64,000 bases of DNA, taken from Bombardia bombarda. Taxonomy: Eukaryota > Ascomycota > Sordariomycetes > Sordariales > Lasiosphaeriaceae. The stretch covers positions 9,261,001 through 9,325,000 of the forward strand of contig JAULSR010000001.1 in assembly GCA_030512295.1 (NCBI GenBank). The letters are read 5' to 3'. Position numbers and translations under genes: made by a program. The notes beneath the pieces are model-generated. The model made no database searches, was not told the origin of the DNA, and saw nothing but the letters and a program-made list of their open reading frames with translations. Positions 21,326 through 33,275 of the stretch are shown here, one piece after another (position 1 is the stretch's first letter; the number at the start of each line of letters is the position of its first letter).

Positions 21326-22777
21326 ATGGACACCCTCGCTCAGCCACAACGCCCTCGCAAGCGCGCCCGTGCCCGCGCACGCGCCGCGGATGTCGGAAAT
21401 ACTCCAAACCCAGTCGCTACTGTCGGCTGGGGATCCCCCATCCCAGGTACTCACACAGTACAAGTACGCCCCCAGACCGTGCGAGGCACCCATGGCGACA
21501 CAGTGGAAGGACAACCTCCTACCTTTTCACCACAGCAGCTAGACACCAGATCCCACCATCAGGTCCCCGAGCCTGATGGCTTGATGACTGCCTACAGCGC
21601 CTCGCAGCACTCGCAGTACCCCGACCCTCCATCCCTTGATTCCACAGCCCAGCCCGACACCTCGGGCCTGGACAACCTCAGCGGTCTGGCAGGCGACGGT
21701 AGTGGTGCCGCTCACCAGCAGCAGCATCCGCACCCGCACCAGATCCAGCAGCACCAAGTTCAGCAGCACCAAGTTCAACAGCACCAGCAGCAGCAGCAAC
21801 AACACCACCCCCAGCAACAACAGCAACACCACCCCCAACAGCAACAACAGCAGCAGCAGCAGCGCCCGTCTGCTGCTACCGCCAACAAGACGGATCGCGC
21901 CATCTTCCCGCAGTACGGCGCGAATCACACAGAAAACGACTCGTCGCCCGTCTCCGTCGCAAACTCGGCGGCCGTCTCCGGCTACAACATCCAGGGCTGG
22001 GCCGTGGCCGGCTCCGTCCCTCCGCCGTCACCGATGCCACCGCCCCCAATGCCGCCCCAGTCGCCCGCACCAGGGTTAGCGCCACCGCCCGAGGGAATCT
22101 ACCGCACATTCGAAGACCTCCTCTCATCCGTGCAAAGGGTAGCAAAAGACCAGGGCTACGGCGTAGTCAAGTTGCGCGCCAGCAATTACCGCGACGGCAA
22201 GCCGACGCGTTACGACCTAGTATGCGATCGCGGAGGTGTCAAGTACGCAAGCACAGCCAAGAAGCGCAACCCAAGCACCCGCAAGATTGACTGCCCCTGG
22301 CGCGCCAAGGCCGTGTGCGAAGTCAATCTGGACAACCAGTGGCGCTTCGCCATGCAGGAGGGCCGTCACAACCACGAGGCGCGCGTGCCGACCGTCCCCC
22401 CCGGCCAGGAGAACTCGCCCACCGCGCAGAGCATACGCCACATGTCGCACAAGATCGACCGCATGCACCTCGAAATGACAAACAGCTTCAATTTGATGAG
22501 GGATGTGCTCGCGGTCCGGCTAAAGGGCATGGAGGAGCGGCTCGTCGCGCTCGAGGGCGGCAACAGCGTTCCGCCCGTGGGCGCTCCCATGCCCACCGCC
22601 AACATGGGCGGCGCCAGCATGGGCAACGGCGGCATGGGCGTCGTCGACGTGACCCGGATGAGCAGCATCGATCAGAGGGTGAGTGCCATCGAGCAGCAGC
22701 GCAACAATGGCATGGACAGCCTGCCGATGCTGGACGACGACGACTCGGGCCGCCTGGCAATGATGGTGAACTCGTAG
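21326..22777 (+). CDS. FAR1/WRKY-GCM1-type DNA-binding protein with polyQ/H tract
   Basis: Probable transcription regulator with a zinc-binding domain of the FAR1/GCM type, a fold shared with MULE transposases. Single-exon ORF of 483 aa. The N-terminus is basic (RPRKRARARARA), then comes a Q/H-rich tract at about residues 131-180, a proline-rich linker, and the DNA-binding domain at about 258-352. It starts YRTFEDLLSSVQRVA, with putative zinc ligands C300 (YDLVC), C323 (DCPWRAK), H348 and H350 (RHNHE). A C-terminal coiled region follows (SHKIDRMHLEMTNSF, MEERLVALEG). No transposase catalytic core is attached, so this looks like a domesticated regulator. The first ATG after the leader was used; an overlapping frame is open from about 21210, so the N-terminus is less certain. 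Confidence 0.78.
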   Translation: MDTLAQPQRPRKRARARARAADVGNTPNPVATVGWGSPIPGTHTVQVRPQTVRGTHGDTVEGQPPTFSPQQLDTRSHHQVPEPDGLMTAYSASQHSQYPDPPSLDSTAQPDTSGLDNLSGLAGDGSGAAHQQQHPHPHQIQQHQVQQHQVQQHQQQQQQHHPQQQQQHHPQQQQQQQQQRPSAATANKTDRAIFPQYGANHTENDSSPVSVANSAAVSGYNIQGWAVAGSVPPPSPMPPPPMPPQSPAPGLAPPPEGIYRTFEDLLSSVQRVAKDQGYGVVKLRASNYRDGKPTRYDLVCDRGGVKYASTAKKRNPSTRKIDCPWRAKAVCEVNLDNQWRFAMQEGRHNHEARVPTVPPGQENSPTAQSIRHMSHKIDRMHLEMTNSFNLMRDVLAVRLKGMEERLVALEGGNSVPPVGAPMPTANMGGASMGNGGMGVVDVTRMSSIDQRVSAIEQQRNNGMDSLPMLDDDDSGRLAMMVNS

Positions 22778-25582
22778 GTTTTTGAGCCCACATCATGTGC
22801 TGCTCGTCCGGTAGTCCAGACGAGATATCAGAGTTACTAGTGAAGACTAGCAAGGAATGAAAGAAAGAGGGGGAGAAAAGGAAAAGAAAACTACTTTTCG
22901 TGTGTTTATACTGATGGGGAAAGGGGGAGGGAGGGGTCAGGGAACAGGGGCGGAAGAAGGAAAGACAGACTAGGTAGAAGTTTTCCTTCCCCACTAACCT
23001 TTTTTTTTTATTGTTGCCATTATCAGAACGGCGGCGCGGAACACAAAAAATACCAAGTACACACACATATATATACATCACAACACTTGAGGATTGGGGC
23101 AAACAACAGTCAGCAACAATCACGGACGGGCGCTTATAAAGGCGGCGGGCGGGCGGGCGGGCGGCAGGCGGTCAATGGTTACTGGTCGGTCGGTCACCGG
23201 TTTAAAGGAATGGGGCGGTGGTGTAGGTAACTTTGTTTACTATCTTTTGTCGTTTCTGGGAGGGGGCTTGATTTTTTACTTTTACCTTTCATGAAGCCGG
23301 GAGAAAAGTTGCCGTATTCTCCTCATCTTCTTGTATGCTGAGCCTCCCGTGGAAAACCATCGTTGATTCAGTATTGTTATTTTTCTCTCTTGTTTCTTGA
23401 CCAACTATAGGGGCCTAGCTTTTTTTTTCTTTCTATTCTCTTGCCTTCTTGTCCTTTTGAGGTCGTTGCTTATTTTCTAATATTTTGTTATGGGGTGGCT
23501 ACGGCATAATGTACGGGCTTGTGGCTTTTGTATGTTGCATGTGTGCGTCTGCGTTGTTGAATGATGCGTCGATGCTCTTTCTGTGTATTCGGACCAGTCT
23601 TGTATTGTGTTGTGGGTGTGGTTGTTTGTGTATCGGTGTGTGAGTCTGTGCGTGTTGTATGTGAGTGTGTGTTGAATAATCGTTTGGTGTGTGGCGCGCA
23701 AATAGGTTTCGTTCAGTCGGACGGTTTTCTGTTTGACCTCGGTGAAAGGGAAATCGGCTCGGGCAATAGGGGGAAATCAGGGAGTCTTTTGTCTGCTTTT
23801 CTTTGGTTTGGTTTCTGTTTCTTATGGGATCTTTTATATGTAGGTATGCAGGGACTGGACGAAGTGGTTTTATAAGGGAAACCTACCTATCTACCTATTT
23901 ACCTGGGTACATACCTATCTGGGGGGGGCTTTTTGTTTTATTTTCCCGCCTTGTCGAGGATGGATGGATTGTTCTCGGGCGTTTGGTGATACTGGATCTG
24001 AAACAAGCAAACAAACACAAATGTATGGAACTGGCTGATGGGAATTGGGAGGGGGCCCGACTTTTGCTGGCGATAAGTCGTTTCAAACGGCCAGGGACTA
24101 ACTGGATGGGCTGCTTGTATGCCGCCTTTATTACAGTGTGCTATACCTAGTATACTGTGGTGAAGAAGGTGGGCAAACCAAAAAAAGAAACGCGCCATGG
24201 AAGGATGTCAACACCTTTTCCTGGCTGGCTGGTTTATCTACATGTTGTTATCTACATAGGCATGATAATATGAAGCTTAGTAGTTAATTGTTTAACAACA
24301 TTCACGCCCCTATCCCTGCCCCTGTTGTCGTCCCCTCTTGAGGGATGGGGAGGGTGGTATATCAGATTGAGGTGATTGTTACAGTCGAACTAGACAAGCC
24401 TTGTCTAGATGGTTGTAGATGATCTTGTTTGCTGCTTGTTTGATGATTGCCATGTGTATGCGATTGTTGGGCGTGCCTGGCGTACCTACCTTATTATGCA
24501 GCCTTTAGTGTAATTACATAACCAGCCCCTATGTGAGGCAGAGAAACTGTGTGACACTGAGACAACAGGTGAGTCGTGAGTACTGGTATTTTTGTGCCAT
24601 CGCTATTGTTAAGAGGAAGCATTTGAGACCTTATTATTGTTAATATATTCGAGGTCAGTTACAGCAAGCAACCAGGGACTGTCACATACAACACCAGATA
24701 TATCATCACCCATTCTCGAATACGAATACTAGCGGGCTACCTGTTGTCTACCGAATTTATTTTATCTACTCAAATAGCAAACTATCAATCCTCTTTTCTT
24801 CCTTCCTTCCACCACTCCCTTTTCTGTCCTTCAAAAAATAAAAAAGTCGAGATGAAACTATGCAGACTGGAGAAAAAGGCATGAAAAACAGGCAACGAGT
24901 AACAGATATGACAAAAACATCCATCCTTTCAACAAAAGTGATCACACTCATGAGAGACACGTACATGCGAAGCAAGTAGCTCAGGTACAGAGAAGATACG
25001 ATGATCGATAACGATAAACAAGATTCATCTCAACATTTTATAATGAATAAAAAACGCTTTCTTTCTTCCTTTCTTTCTTTCATTCTGCTGCAACACAACA
25101 AAAATACAACGCCTTAATTTCTCTTCCAACCCCAGTCTCCCAAAAACACGAAAGTGCTATATATGTAAAAAGTAGGAGATACGACATGCAAAAGAATATA
25201 AAAAAGGTCAACACATGTTTTGGTCAGCGACCCATTAAAAACCCTGGGCGAGTTTGCTCGCGTAGACAGGTATTAAACAAGTTCGCTCACATGCTCTCTA
25301 AGAACGCACACACTAGAATAGTAACGCTCCAAGCATTGTCAACAAAATGAAACTAACAGGAAAAAGTATCGTAACAATATATCCGATCAAGACCAAGAAG
25401 AAAAAAAGTAAATATCCAAAAACAATCCCATCATTACTTCGTTCGTTGGAGCCGCCGGTCGTCGTTGTCGTCGTTATAGCCGTAGTCATCATCGTCGGCG
25501 GGGGTATAAGAGACGACTAAACTGGCTGAACTGACTGACTGACTGGCGGGTGGTATTATCATGAAGAGAAACAATATCCGTC
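22778..25582. other. Long convergent gap between the FAR1-type gene and noxR
   Basis: 2.8 kb with no supported gene. It contains a CGGG-type repeat (about 23141-23171), GT-rich DNA at 23530-23690, a degenerate CTAC/CTAT stretch near 23880-23920, and AT-rich DNA from 24600. Long 3' untranslated regions of the two convergent genes may occupy part of it. Confidence 0.6.
23141..23171. repeat. GGGC/CGGC short tandem repeat
   Basis: About seven GC-only units of three to four bases in noncoding DNA. Confidence 0.7.
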
Positions 25583-27482
25583 CTATACTTCCTGGACCCA
25601 AACCTGTAAAAACGATATTTGTTAGCAACCATGAACTCGAATCATCAGATTAAAGCAGCATATAACGTACCTCCATCTTCCCAGTATCAAGCCTCTGCTT
25701 CCTCGCAGCCTGCTTTACAGTCGAGATAATCATATCCAAATCATCCTGGTCGCCCATAGTGATCATATCGCCATCTGAGTCGTCATCCTTGACCTTGATC
25801 TTGAATTTCCGGCGGATCCCAAACTTCTCCTTGATGCGGTCCTCAAAGTCGGGGAACTCAATGGCCGGGCCGACCATGATGTAGCGGACGTCACTGGCGT
25901 GCACCTTGACGCGGATCTTGCGTAGCTCCGCCCGTTTCGACATCGTCCTTCCAGCCGACGACACCGAGGGCGGAGGCCTGCGGTTCGACACCATCTCGAA
26001 CTCGCCCTCGTCGAACGAGGCATCATCGTAGTCGCTGCCCTCGTCCTCCTCCTCAATGTACCTCGAAGTGCCGCCGCCGCTGCGGCTGCTCTTTTGGCCC
26101 CTGCTGTTGCGCGCGTTGTTGCTGCCGTTTTGGTACATGTCGTACAGATCGTCGGCATATGGCTCCTCCTCGTCGACTTCGGATGGCCTCCTCCTCGGGG
26201 GCTCGCGCTGTGAGTAACCGCGCGTCGGCTGGGCGGATGCGGCGCGGGCGGGACGCGGCCGCTGCGCCTCGTCTGGCGACGCCTTTTCGTAGCGGTCGTT
26301 CGGTCGTGCCTTGTCGAGGTTGAGCTTGGCGGGCATGGGCTTGGGCCCGTTGCGGACTGAGGCACCACGGCTGATCTGGGCGGGCTTGTCGTTCTCGGGC
26401 GGTGGGGTGGGCGGGAACACGTTGCGGTTCTGGGGGGGCTCGGACTGTTGTCTCCTGCTTTGTAGACCGGGCTTGACGAGGTTGGAAGCTGCGAAGGATA
26501 GAGACTCTGGCGGCCTGTCATCCTTGGACTCGCCCTTGCCGGTGGCGGACTAGACGGAGGTTAGCAGCTGTATGGAGAACATAGAAGAATAGAGCGGGAT
26601 ACTGACGTTCTTGATCTCGGAACCAGCAAAGCCTGTGAAAGCATTGGCACGGTCTGAGGCGGCAACCAGCCGAGCCTTTCCTAGATAGTCCTTGGTCTTC
26701 AAGTTCCGCACCTTTGCTTCGTTCGGCCTGTAAACGACGCCTACAGGTATCGAAAAGACAGTATAGCCCTGTGTACGAGTCAGTGTCTGGTTGATTCGAT
26801 ATCAGAGTTTCAGTGGGTTGACATACCTCTGCTTCTTCGCGGATGGCCTCTTCGATCACGTTGTGGTCCTCAACCACCTTCTCCTTGACTGCATATGACA
26901 GATCCTGCATACCAGCCTCCTTCTGCTGAAGGTAGATGTAGCAGAGACCGCGGTTGAACAAGACCTCGCAAGAGTACAGCTTGAACAAAAGACCCAGCTG
27001 CGCATAGTCGATCATGGTGTTGCCTCGCAGGTAGAGAAGAGTGTCGTTGAAGTTTGCCAATGCCTCCTCGAAATCGCCCAGCAAGAAGTTGGACACGCCT
27101 TGTTGGAAGTAGGCGACGGCAAGGTACTGATCCAGCCTGACTGCTCGTTGATAGCACTCGACCTAGAAGCGGGAGTCAGTAAATATTACACTGCGTTTAT
27201 CACGCCCAGTGTGAGTGTGGTGAGACTCACGGCTTTCTCGTGCTCGCCAAGCGTCGCATGGATCACGCCCATGTTGAATAGGATCTTGGACGTGTCCGAG
27301 ATCTTCTCAAACTCTTGTAGTGCTGCGTCGAACTCATTATTGTCGTACTGCGCCAGGGCAGAGACCCACGCTTCTATTTCCTATCATGGATGATATACGC
27401 AGTGAGCTTCCGGTTCTTCTATTTGAGAGTAGCAGTCTGGTTTGAGGGGAGGGGGGGGGAATCTCACCTGTTTCAGCGACAT
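25583..27482 (-). CDS. noxR: NADPH oxidase regulator NoxR (p67phox-like)
   Basis: Cytosolic activator of fungal NoxA/NoxB, acting with Rac in polarised growth and differentiation. Six exons: 27482-27468, 27380-27231, 27162-26827, 26768-26607, 26549-25671, 25603-25583; all junctions are phase 0; 520 aa. The N-terminus is a TPR array (EIEAWVSALAQYDNNEF, LFNMGVIHATLGEHEKA, FQQGVSNFLLGDFEEALANF, LYSCEVLFNRGLCYIYLQQ). The p67phox-like activation region follows (GYTVFSIPVGVVYRP). A long disordered middle leads to a C-terminal PB1 domain at about 431-505, with the acidic OPCA-like stretch DDDSDGDMITMGDQDDLDM. The last exon encodes only VWVQEV and the stop. The first exon codes for five residues. The upstream region is exceptionally long (5.8 kb without a gene). 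Confidence 0.93.
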
Positions 27483-28628
27483 GTTGTCGTCGTTGGTGTG
27501 TGCTTGTTTGCAACTATATTGGGAACTGAAGAGCAGACCGCAAGACTGTTACTGGGTGGATGGCTGGCAGAGCCGGGGTTTTGGCGCAAGGTTGCTGGAC
27601 GACAAGGGCGAAAATTGGACGGTTCAGGTTGTGGCAAATGCGAGCAGAGGGGTTGTGGGCAATTATGTATAAGTGGTGCAGCACCAGCGTTCGGGCAGGC
27701 GGGCGGCACCCAAGCGGGATCCGTAGGTCCCTGGGCAATGGGAAAGGGGGGGCGCTGCAAAGGGGGGTTGGCTATCCGAGTCAGCGGTGGGCTGGCCCTG
27801 GCAGTTGTTGCGCTGGCGCAGGCGCTGGGAAGCAAAAACGGTGCAATTTCCCCGCTTTCTCGTGGATCCGGGGGTCCAATTGCACAGCAGCTGCTCCGTA
27901 AGTTGCTCGCTTGCTCCGTTAACCTCCCGCGATAATATCGACCCTCCACCAGTAAATCGATAGAGAGAACCCGTCTTGAATTAGCGGTAGCTTGGCACGT
28001 GTGATCAAGTGCGGTGCTATGCAACGGCTTCTTGTGAACTCAAGCAACCGAATGCTTTTGCGAAATTGCCTCTTCCGACTAGTAAAGCCGTATTTTCCGC
28101 CGTTATCCACCTGGGAAGGGCTCTCGCCGTCAAAGTTTTTCTTCTCCTTGTCCGAAGGGCGGGAAATAACGTGGTGTCGACTTCTAAAAGAGTGGAATGG
28201 AACAAGAGCGAATGCTAGCGCAGTCCCGGTCGAGTGTCTTTGGGTCCCCTTTTTGATGTAGGTACCAGATGTCCAGATGCAGCCAAACAGCCAACAGCCG
28301 TCGAATCCAAATCCCCGGAATTCTTCTAGATTCCAATGTTCGATGTGTCGAGATGGTGGGATCAACCCGTTCGTATGTCTCGGAAGGGAGAGCAGGCGGC
28401 GTCTAGCTAACAGAAAGGACTGGCCCGAGGTCGGTTGTGAAAATTAACTGTAGACTTGCTACAAAGTTTATGTCTATTAAGAAAATAAAAAGAAGGGACG
28501 AAAATGACCGAACGAGTGAATGTGAACAGAGTAGGACAGAGGTGTGAAGAGCCAGCAGCCACGAGGAAAAGTGGGAAGGGCAGAGTGGACTCTTTCAGGC
28601 GGGTTGACACTTTGTAGGCAGCCTGAAA

Positions 28629-28644
28629 AGGCAGCCGGCTGCCT
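28629..28644. repeat. 16-bp perfect palindrome
   Basis: AGGCAGCC-GGCTGCCT is self-complementary. A third copy of AGGCAGCC lies just upstream at 28617-28624. Confidence 0.7.
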
Positions 28645-31473
28645 GTCAGACCTGTATCTAAGGTGTAGGTCGTGTGGGGACGGACAAGTGTTGTGGTGAT
28701 CATGCAGGCCTCAAAGTTGTGTGGGTTTGGCTTGCCGGGTTGGCAAAACACGAATGACGCCTATGAGGGGCTCTGGGGCCTGTCTGTAGGGGGCAAGGGG
28801 CAGCCTTGATCTGTCTTTGATAGAGGGAGCTAGACACTTTCGGGTGCGATCTGGACAGTGTCACTTTTCTTTTGAGGGGGGCGAGAGGCGCTGGAGGATT
28901 TAAGGTGCGTACAAGGGGAAATAAGAAACTTTGGAAGCCTTGGAAAACAATGAAATTGAAGGGGGGGCACTGCACAAAGGAGTAGGAGATAGCAAGGATA
29001 TCGCGATGATACTGCAGATGGGAGAGTTCTACGTGTTACGACTTACGAGGTACGGTTCACAGGTTACGGGGAACCTCCTTCATTTTCAGGGGCGTTCCTT
29101 CCACGGGGTGTTCTGCCGTTAGGTGCGCCTTCCTTGTCGTATGGACAGTGGCCAGATGGGGGGGATCCCAGCCCTGACGTTTTATTCCCACAGATGCGGT
29201 AAGTGCAATCGATGAACATATGAATCCGTCTGACCGAATCACCGTCGACCGCCAACCGTCAATCGCCGAGTTGACGACGGACTGGTGGTGTCGATGGGAG
29301 AAGAATCGAATGTTTTCGGGGCCAAGGTCGAATGACAGCCGGGATAGGCACGTATCGGCACGGAGGCGTGGAGCCAGGTGAGCCTGGTATCGAAAGGTGT
29401 GCGATTGCCAAGGCGTGCCGGATCTGCAGTCTAAGCTAAGCAGCTCGAGACAAGCAGACTGCGCCGCGATTCCAGCCATGTGTCAAAGTGACATGGATGC
29501 TGGTCTTCTCTGGGTGCCTTGGGTGCGAATGGAAGCCGCCCGCCATCCTCCCCGGCCCGCGATGAATAAGGTAAGTCACAGACGGCGGCAGCTCCCACAA
29601 TCCCATTGTTTGTTTGTTATCCTGCTATCGCAAAAATGACGAGATCAAGATTGAGTTTCGACGACCGCAAGATCGATTTACCCCACGGTATCTTGTCTTA
29701 GATTCTACTCTATTGCTGTGCAAGATAGCCACCCCAAGTTGACGAATTCAATACATCGATATTGAATGTACCTGGGTAGTACTCGGCAGACCAGGAGAGG
29801 CAGATGGAAACCCTCACGCCGCAACCTAATCGCCGCACAGTCCGAGTTGGTCGCCAGTTTCCCTCGCACATACCGATGTTGTGCATGGAGGAAGTGCGTG
29901 GTGCAGTAGCAGCAGCAGCAGCAGCGTGCAGAGTGCGTGCAGTACAGCAGCCCGACGGTGAGACGGAGTGTCCAAACAGAAAAGAACCTGAAAGAAAGCC
30001 AGCATACAAGTTACGGGCGGCCGCGCTGAGACTCAAAGGGGTCAATGCAATGCGGCAGTCTGTCACAGACATCTTGGAACCCTTGCGAATCGTAGGCCAG
30101 GGTTCTTCATGCACCAAGTGTTCCAAGACCGGGAGCCCGGCCACCTGATTGGGCCGACCAGCTCGGCAGCCACTCCTGGCATATGCGATCCACGGCGCCT
30201 AACCGCACCTCTTGTCACCGTGAATTAGTGAACCTCGTCCACCTCAGTCCCTCGGCGGTCATGTTCTCTTGGCCGTCTTGGTGACAGCCCACTCTTCGTC
30301 CAAACCAGATGCTTCGCGGGGACATGGATTAGTCCCGAGAGCGGTCTGTATCACCAACGTGATCAAGCTCATCTGGTCAATATAATGGAATGGCAATTGT
30401 ATTCGTAGTCCGAGTGAGAAAGTCCATGTGCCTCCTTGCGGCGTCCGTCGGGCGGGCTTTTCATATGCGTGCAAGCAAGTTTGCGCGTCCTCGCTATGAT
30501 TGAAGTTATACGAAAGCCCATACATACTCAGATTGACGGGTAGTTGGTCATGGCGGCATTTGGAATCGATGGCATCGCCGCCCATTGTATGCACGTGGAG
30601 CAGATAGTGGCACTCCCCAGATGCATGCAGATACGAATACATATCCGTGTATGTCTTCTTTTGTCCAAAGCCCCGAGTAATCCGTACAATTCCCATCGCG
30701 GGATATTCACCATGCATGTAGTTGAGGTAGTTGCGCTGTGATGTCAAACAGTTTGCCCAATGGTCTAAAGGTTGTGATAGTGACAGTGACGGTGATGCTG
30801 CGGTGGGCTCTTGGATGGTGGTAGTGCCCGTACCTGATCACACTGACGACGCATGATTATCTCAACCACAGGCCACAGCAAGCCAGATTGATTGCCCGAT
30901 GTCATCTATATCGCCTAGGGGCTCTGGGCTAGCGTCTGTGAAAGGGAAAAATGGCGCTATCAACCGCTGGGTTTTCCTTCCAAGGTCGATAATGCGTGAC
31001 GTGAGGAACCTGCATTTTGTGATGAGATGCCCGATGCGCACAGCACACAGCACAGCATCGAACAAGCCAAAACGGCACAGCATGACACAATATTACGGAG
31101 GAAGAAACGGAAACCGCAATTGGCTTGGCACTAACCTCAGAACATGTATCATCAGTGGCTCTTCTTCTCTCTCCCTGAAGCCCTGAGGTGGCGCTGCAGT
31201 CCTCGAACCTGTCGGAAAACTCTAAACTCCCAGTCCATGGCCCGTGTGTTTGACAAGTCTCATCTCGAGTCGCTGTCATCCCTACTTCCCTCGACAAGGA
31301 AGCTGATCCGAGACTTGGTTGGAATCATCGCAGCCAACCCCAGATCCAGTCAATGATTTAAGTTATCATTCGAAGAGACGACCAACCACATTCGTAGGGC
31401 AGGATGGAACGGACGGGATGGGACATGGGGGTGACTGTCGGCCATCGAGATCGACCGGGCGCTTAAGCCGCTG

Positions 31474-31502
31474 CCACCGAGCCACCGAGCCACCGAGCCA
31501 CC
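31474..31502. repeat. CCGAGCCA short tandem repeat
   Basis: Just over three tandem 8-bp units in noncoding DNA. Confidence 0.85.
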
Positions 31503-33275
31503 TCATGACAGCCCGCGCTTGTCACTTGATAGCCAATGAGTCCAAGCCACAAGAGGAATTTATGGGCAGAATCTCGCGCCCCGAATTCCCCCAGGTTGGG
31601 CATAGTTAAAGTGGATTTAGTGGCTCGCTAGTTCCCGCTCTGCGATCGGCACCGGCGTTCCATGTTTTTGGGGGCCAATGCGAAACTCGGTTTCCCGCTT
31701 CCGCCTATTTTCCCATTTTCCATTTTCCATCAAAGATTTCCCATGTCCAACCTCGATGGAAGAGGTCATGGCACTTTCAACTGTACCTCTACAGCACCAG
31801 TTCAGCCACTGCCTTGCCTATGCATACATAATATGCACATCCTGTACTCCATCAGGGAAATTGCTTCGCTGGATGACTGCTACCTTTTGGTCGTTTTACC
31901 AAAAAAACATGATGCTTGTACCTGCGCTAGTGCGAATAATGGCATCGCTGCACTTCGTACCCAGGTCGTTGTTCTTCTGCTCCACACAAAAGCTGACGGC
32001 AACCTCAGCCGGTCCGATGTGCTGGTAACAGCGCCGTATATGGACGCTATCCACAGGATATCTCCAAGAGTATGGGTAGATTGTCTCACACGAGATAGAA
32101 AATCAATACTCGTTGCAGTTACTTTTAGACAAGGAAGACAACTGTCTCCTCAACTCTCATAAGACAACAAACACTCCTGAACCATTCAAATGGATGTTAC
32201 CAACTTCCACCAAGAACTGGCCCACGCCTTCTCATCGTAATTCAAACTCCTCGAGCACTGAACTCAACATGCAAAGCAGCTGCGACATGTTTCCTGGGCT
32301 CGCTAATCAGTACTAACGTAGAATAGGGAAACAACGCCACTCGAATCGAACCCAAACTCTCATCCAGGCAGTACCTAGGTAACTGCCCTCGGCAGACTTG
32401 CATCGTGTAAACCAGCACCAAGACCGAGAAAGACATTCACCAGCGTTACGCTCCTTCTCTTTCGTCTCATATGCTGGCCGCGCTGTTCCGGTCTGTCGAT
32501 GCGTGGGGCCATCCATCTTCCAAGTGTTTCCTGTCTTGCATGATCTGCATCCAGGGGCAACCGAGCAACAACACCCCCTCGGACCCCCACCTGCTGCCAC
32601 CTCCCAACCATTGCTCAGCCCCCAAGGAATAAAATACTGCGTAAAGGAAGCTCGTAAGTGTTCTACAAAGTACTCCTTCTTTTTCTCGCCGCACGTTCGC
32701 AGCATGTTTGCATTTCATCATCATTTCATTCCCCAGGTAGAAGAGACTCAACTTATTCGCCTCTTGAAACGATCTGCTCTGCCCTGCCCTGCTCATCTGA
32801 TAAACATCACATAATCGACTGACTGACGTCTGTTCACCTACCGCGCCTCTTTCTCTCTCTCACTTCCCAAGAACCTGCCCAGGCGCCAGCATGGTTCCCG
32901 CGTCTGTCTCAGAAACCACATGGTTACAAGTGCCTGTGGCTTCACTTAGCAGCTTGATCCTAGAGGAAATAATAGTAGTAATAATTCGTAGCATTAACAT
33001 CACCTCATCTGCAGGAGAGAACCATCCAAGGTACGAATAGGCACCAATGTAGTATCCGGTAAGAGGAGACTTTCCATACATCATCCTGTCAATCCATTCT
33101 CCATCCCCGAGCACATCGCAGTGTGAACAAACCAAACATCTTCAGACACAGCAAAACATTTACACAAGTAAAGACTCCAAACAACGTCAGTAGTATTCTA
33201 ATGATTAGTCTAAATCAACTCCCCCCACCACATATTCGCACGTATACCATCCCAACCCGCCCCACCCCACCCCCA

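Larger units (their letters stand above)
27483..33275. other. 5.8-kb gene-free region upstream of noxR
   Basis: The largest gap in the window. Both flanking genes are on the minus strand. ORFs reach 180 codons (for example 30259-30747 minus, 162 codons), but none shows a domain, a good start context or splice-consistent extension. Local structure includes a 16-bp perfect palindrome at 28629-28644, an AGC run at about 29909-29926 and CCGAGCCA repeats at 31474-31502. It could hold long noncoding RNA, remote noxR control sequences or decayed DNA. Confidence 0.55.
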
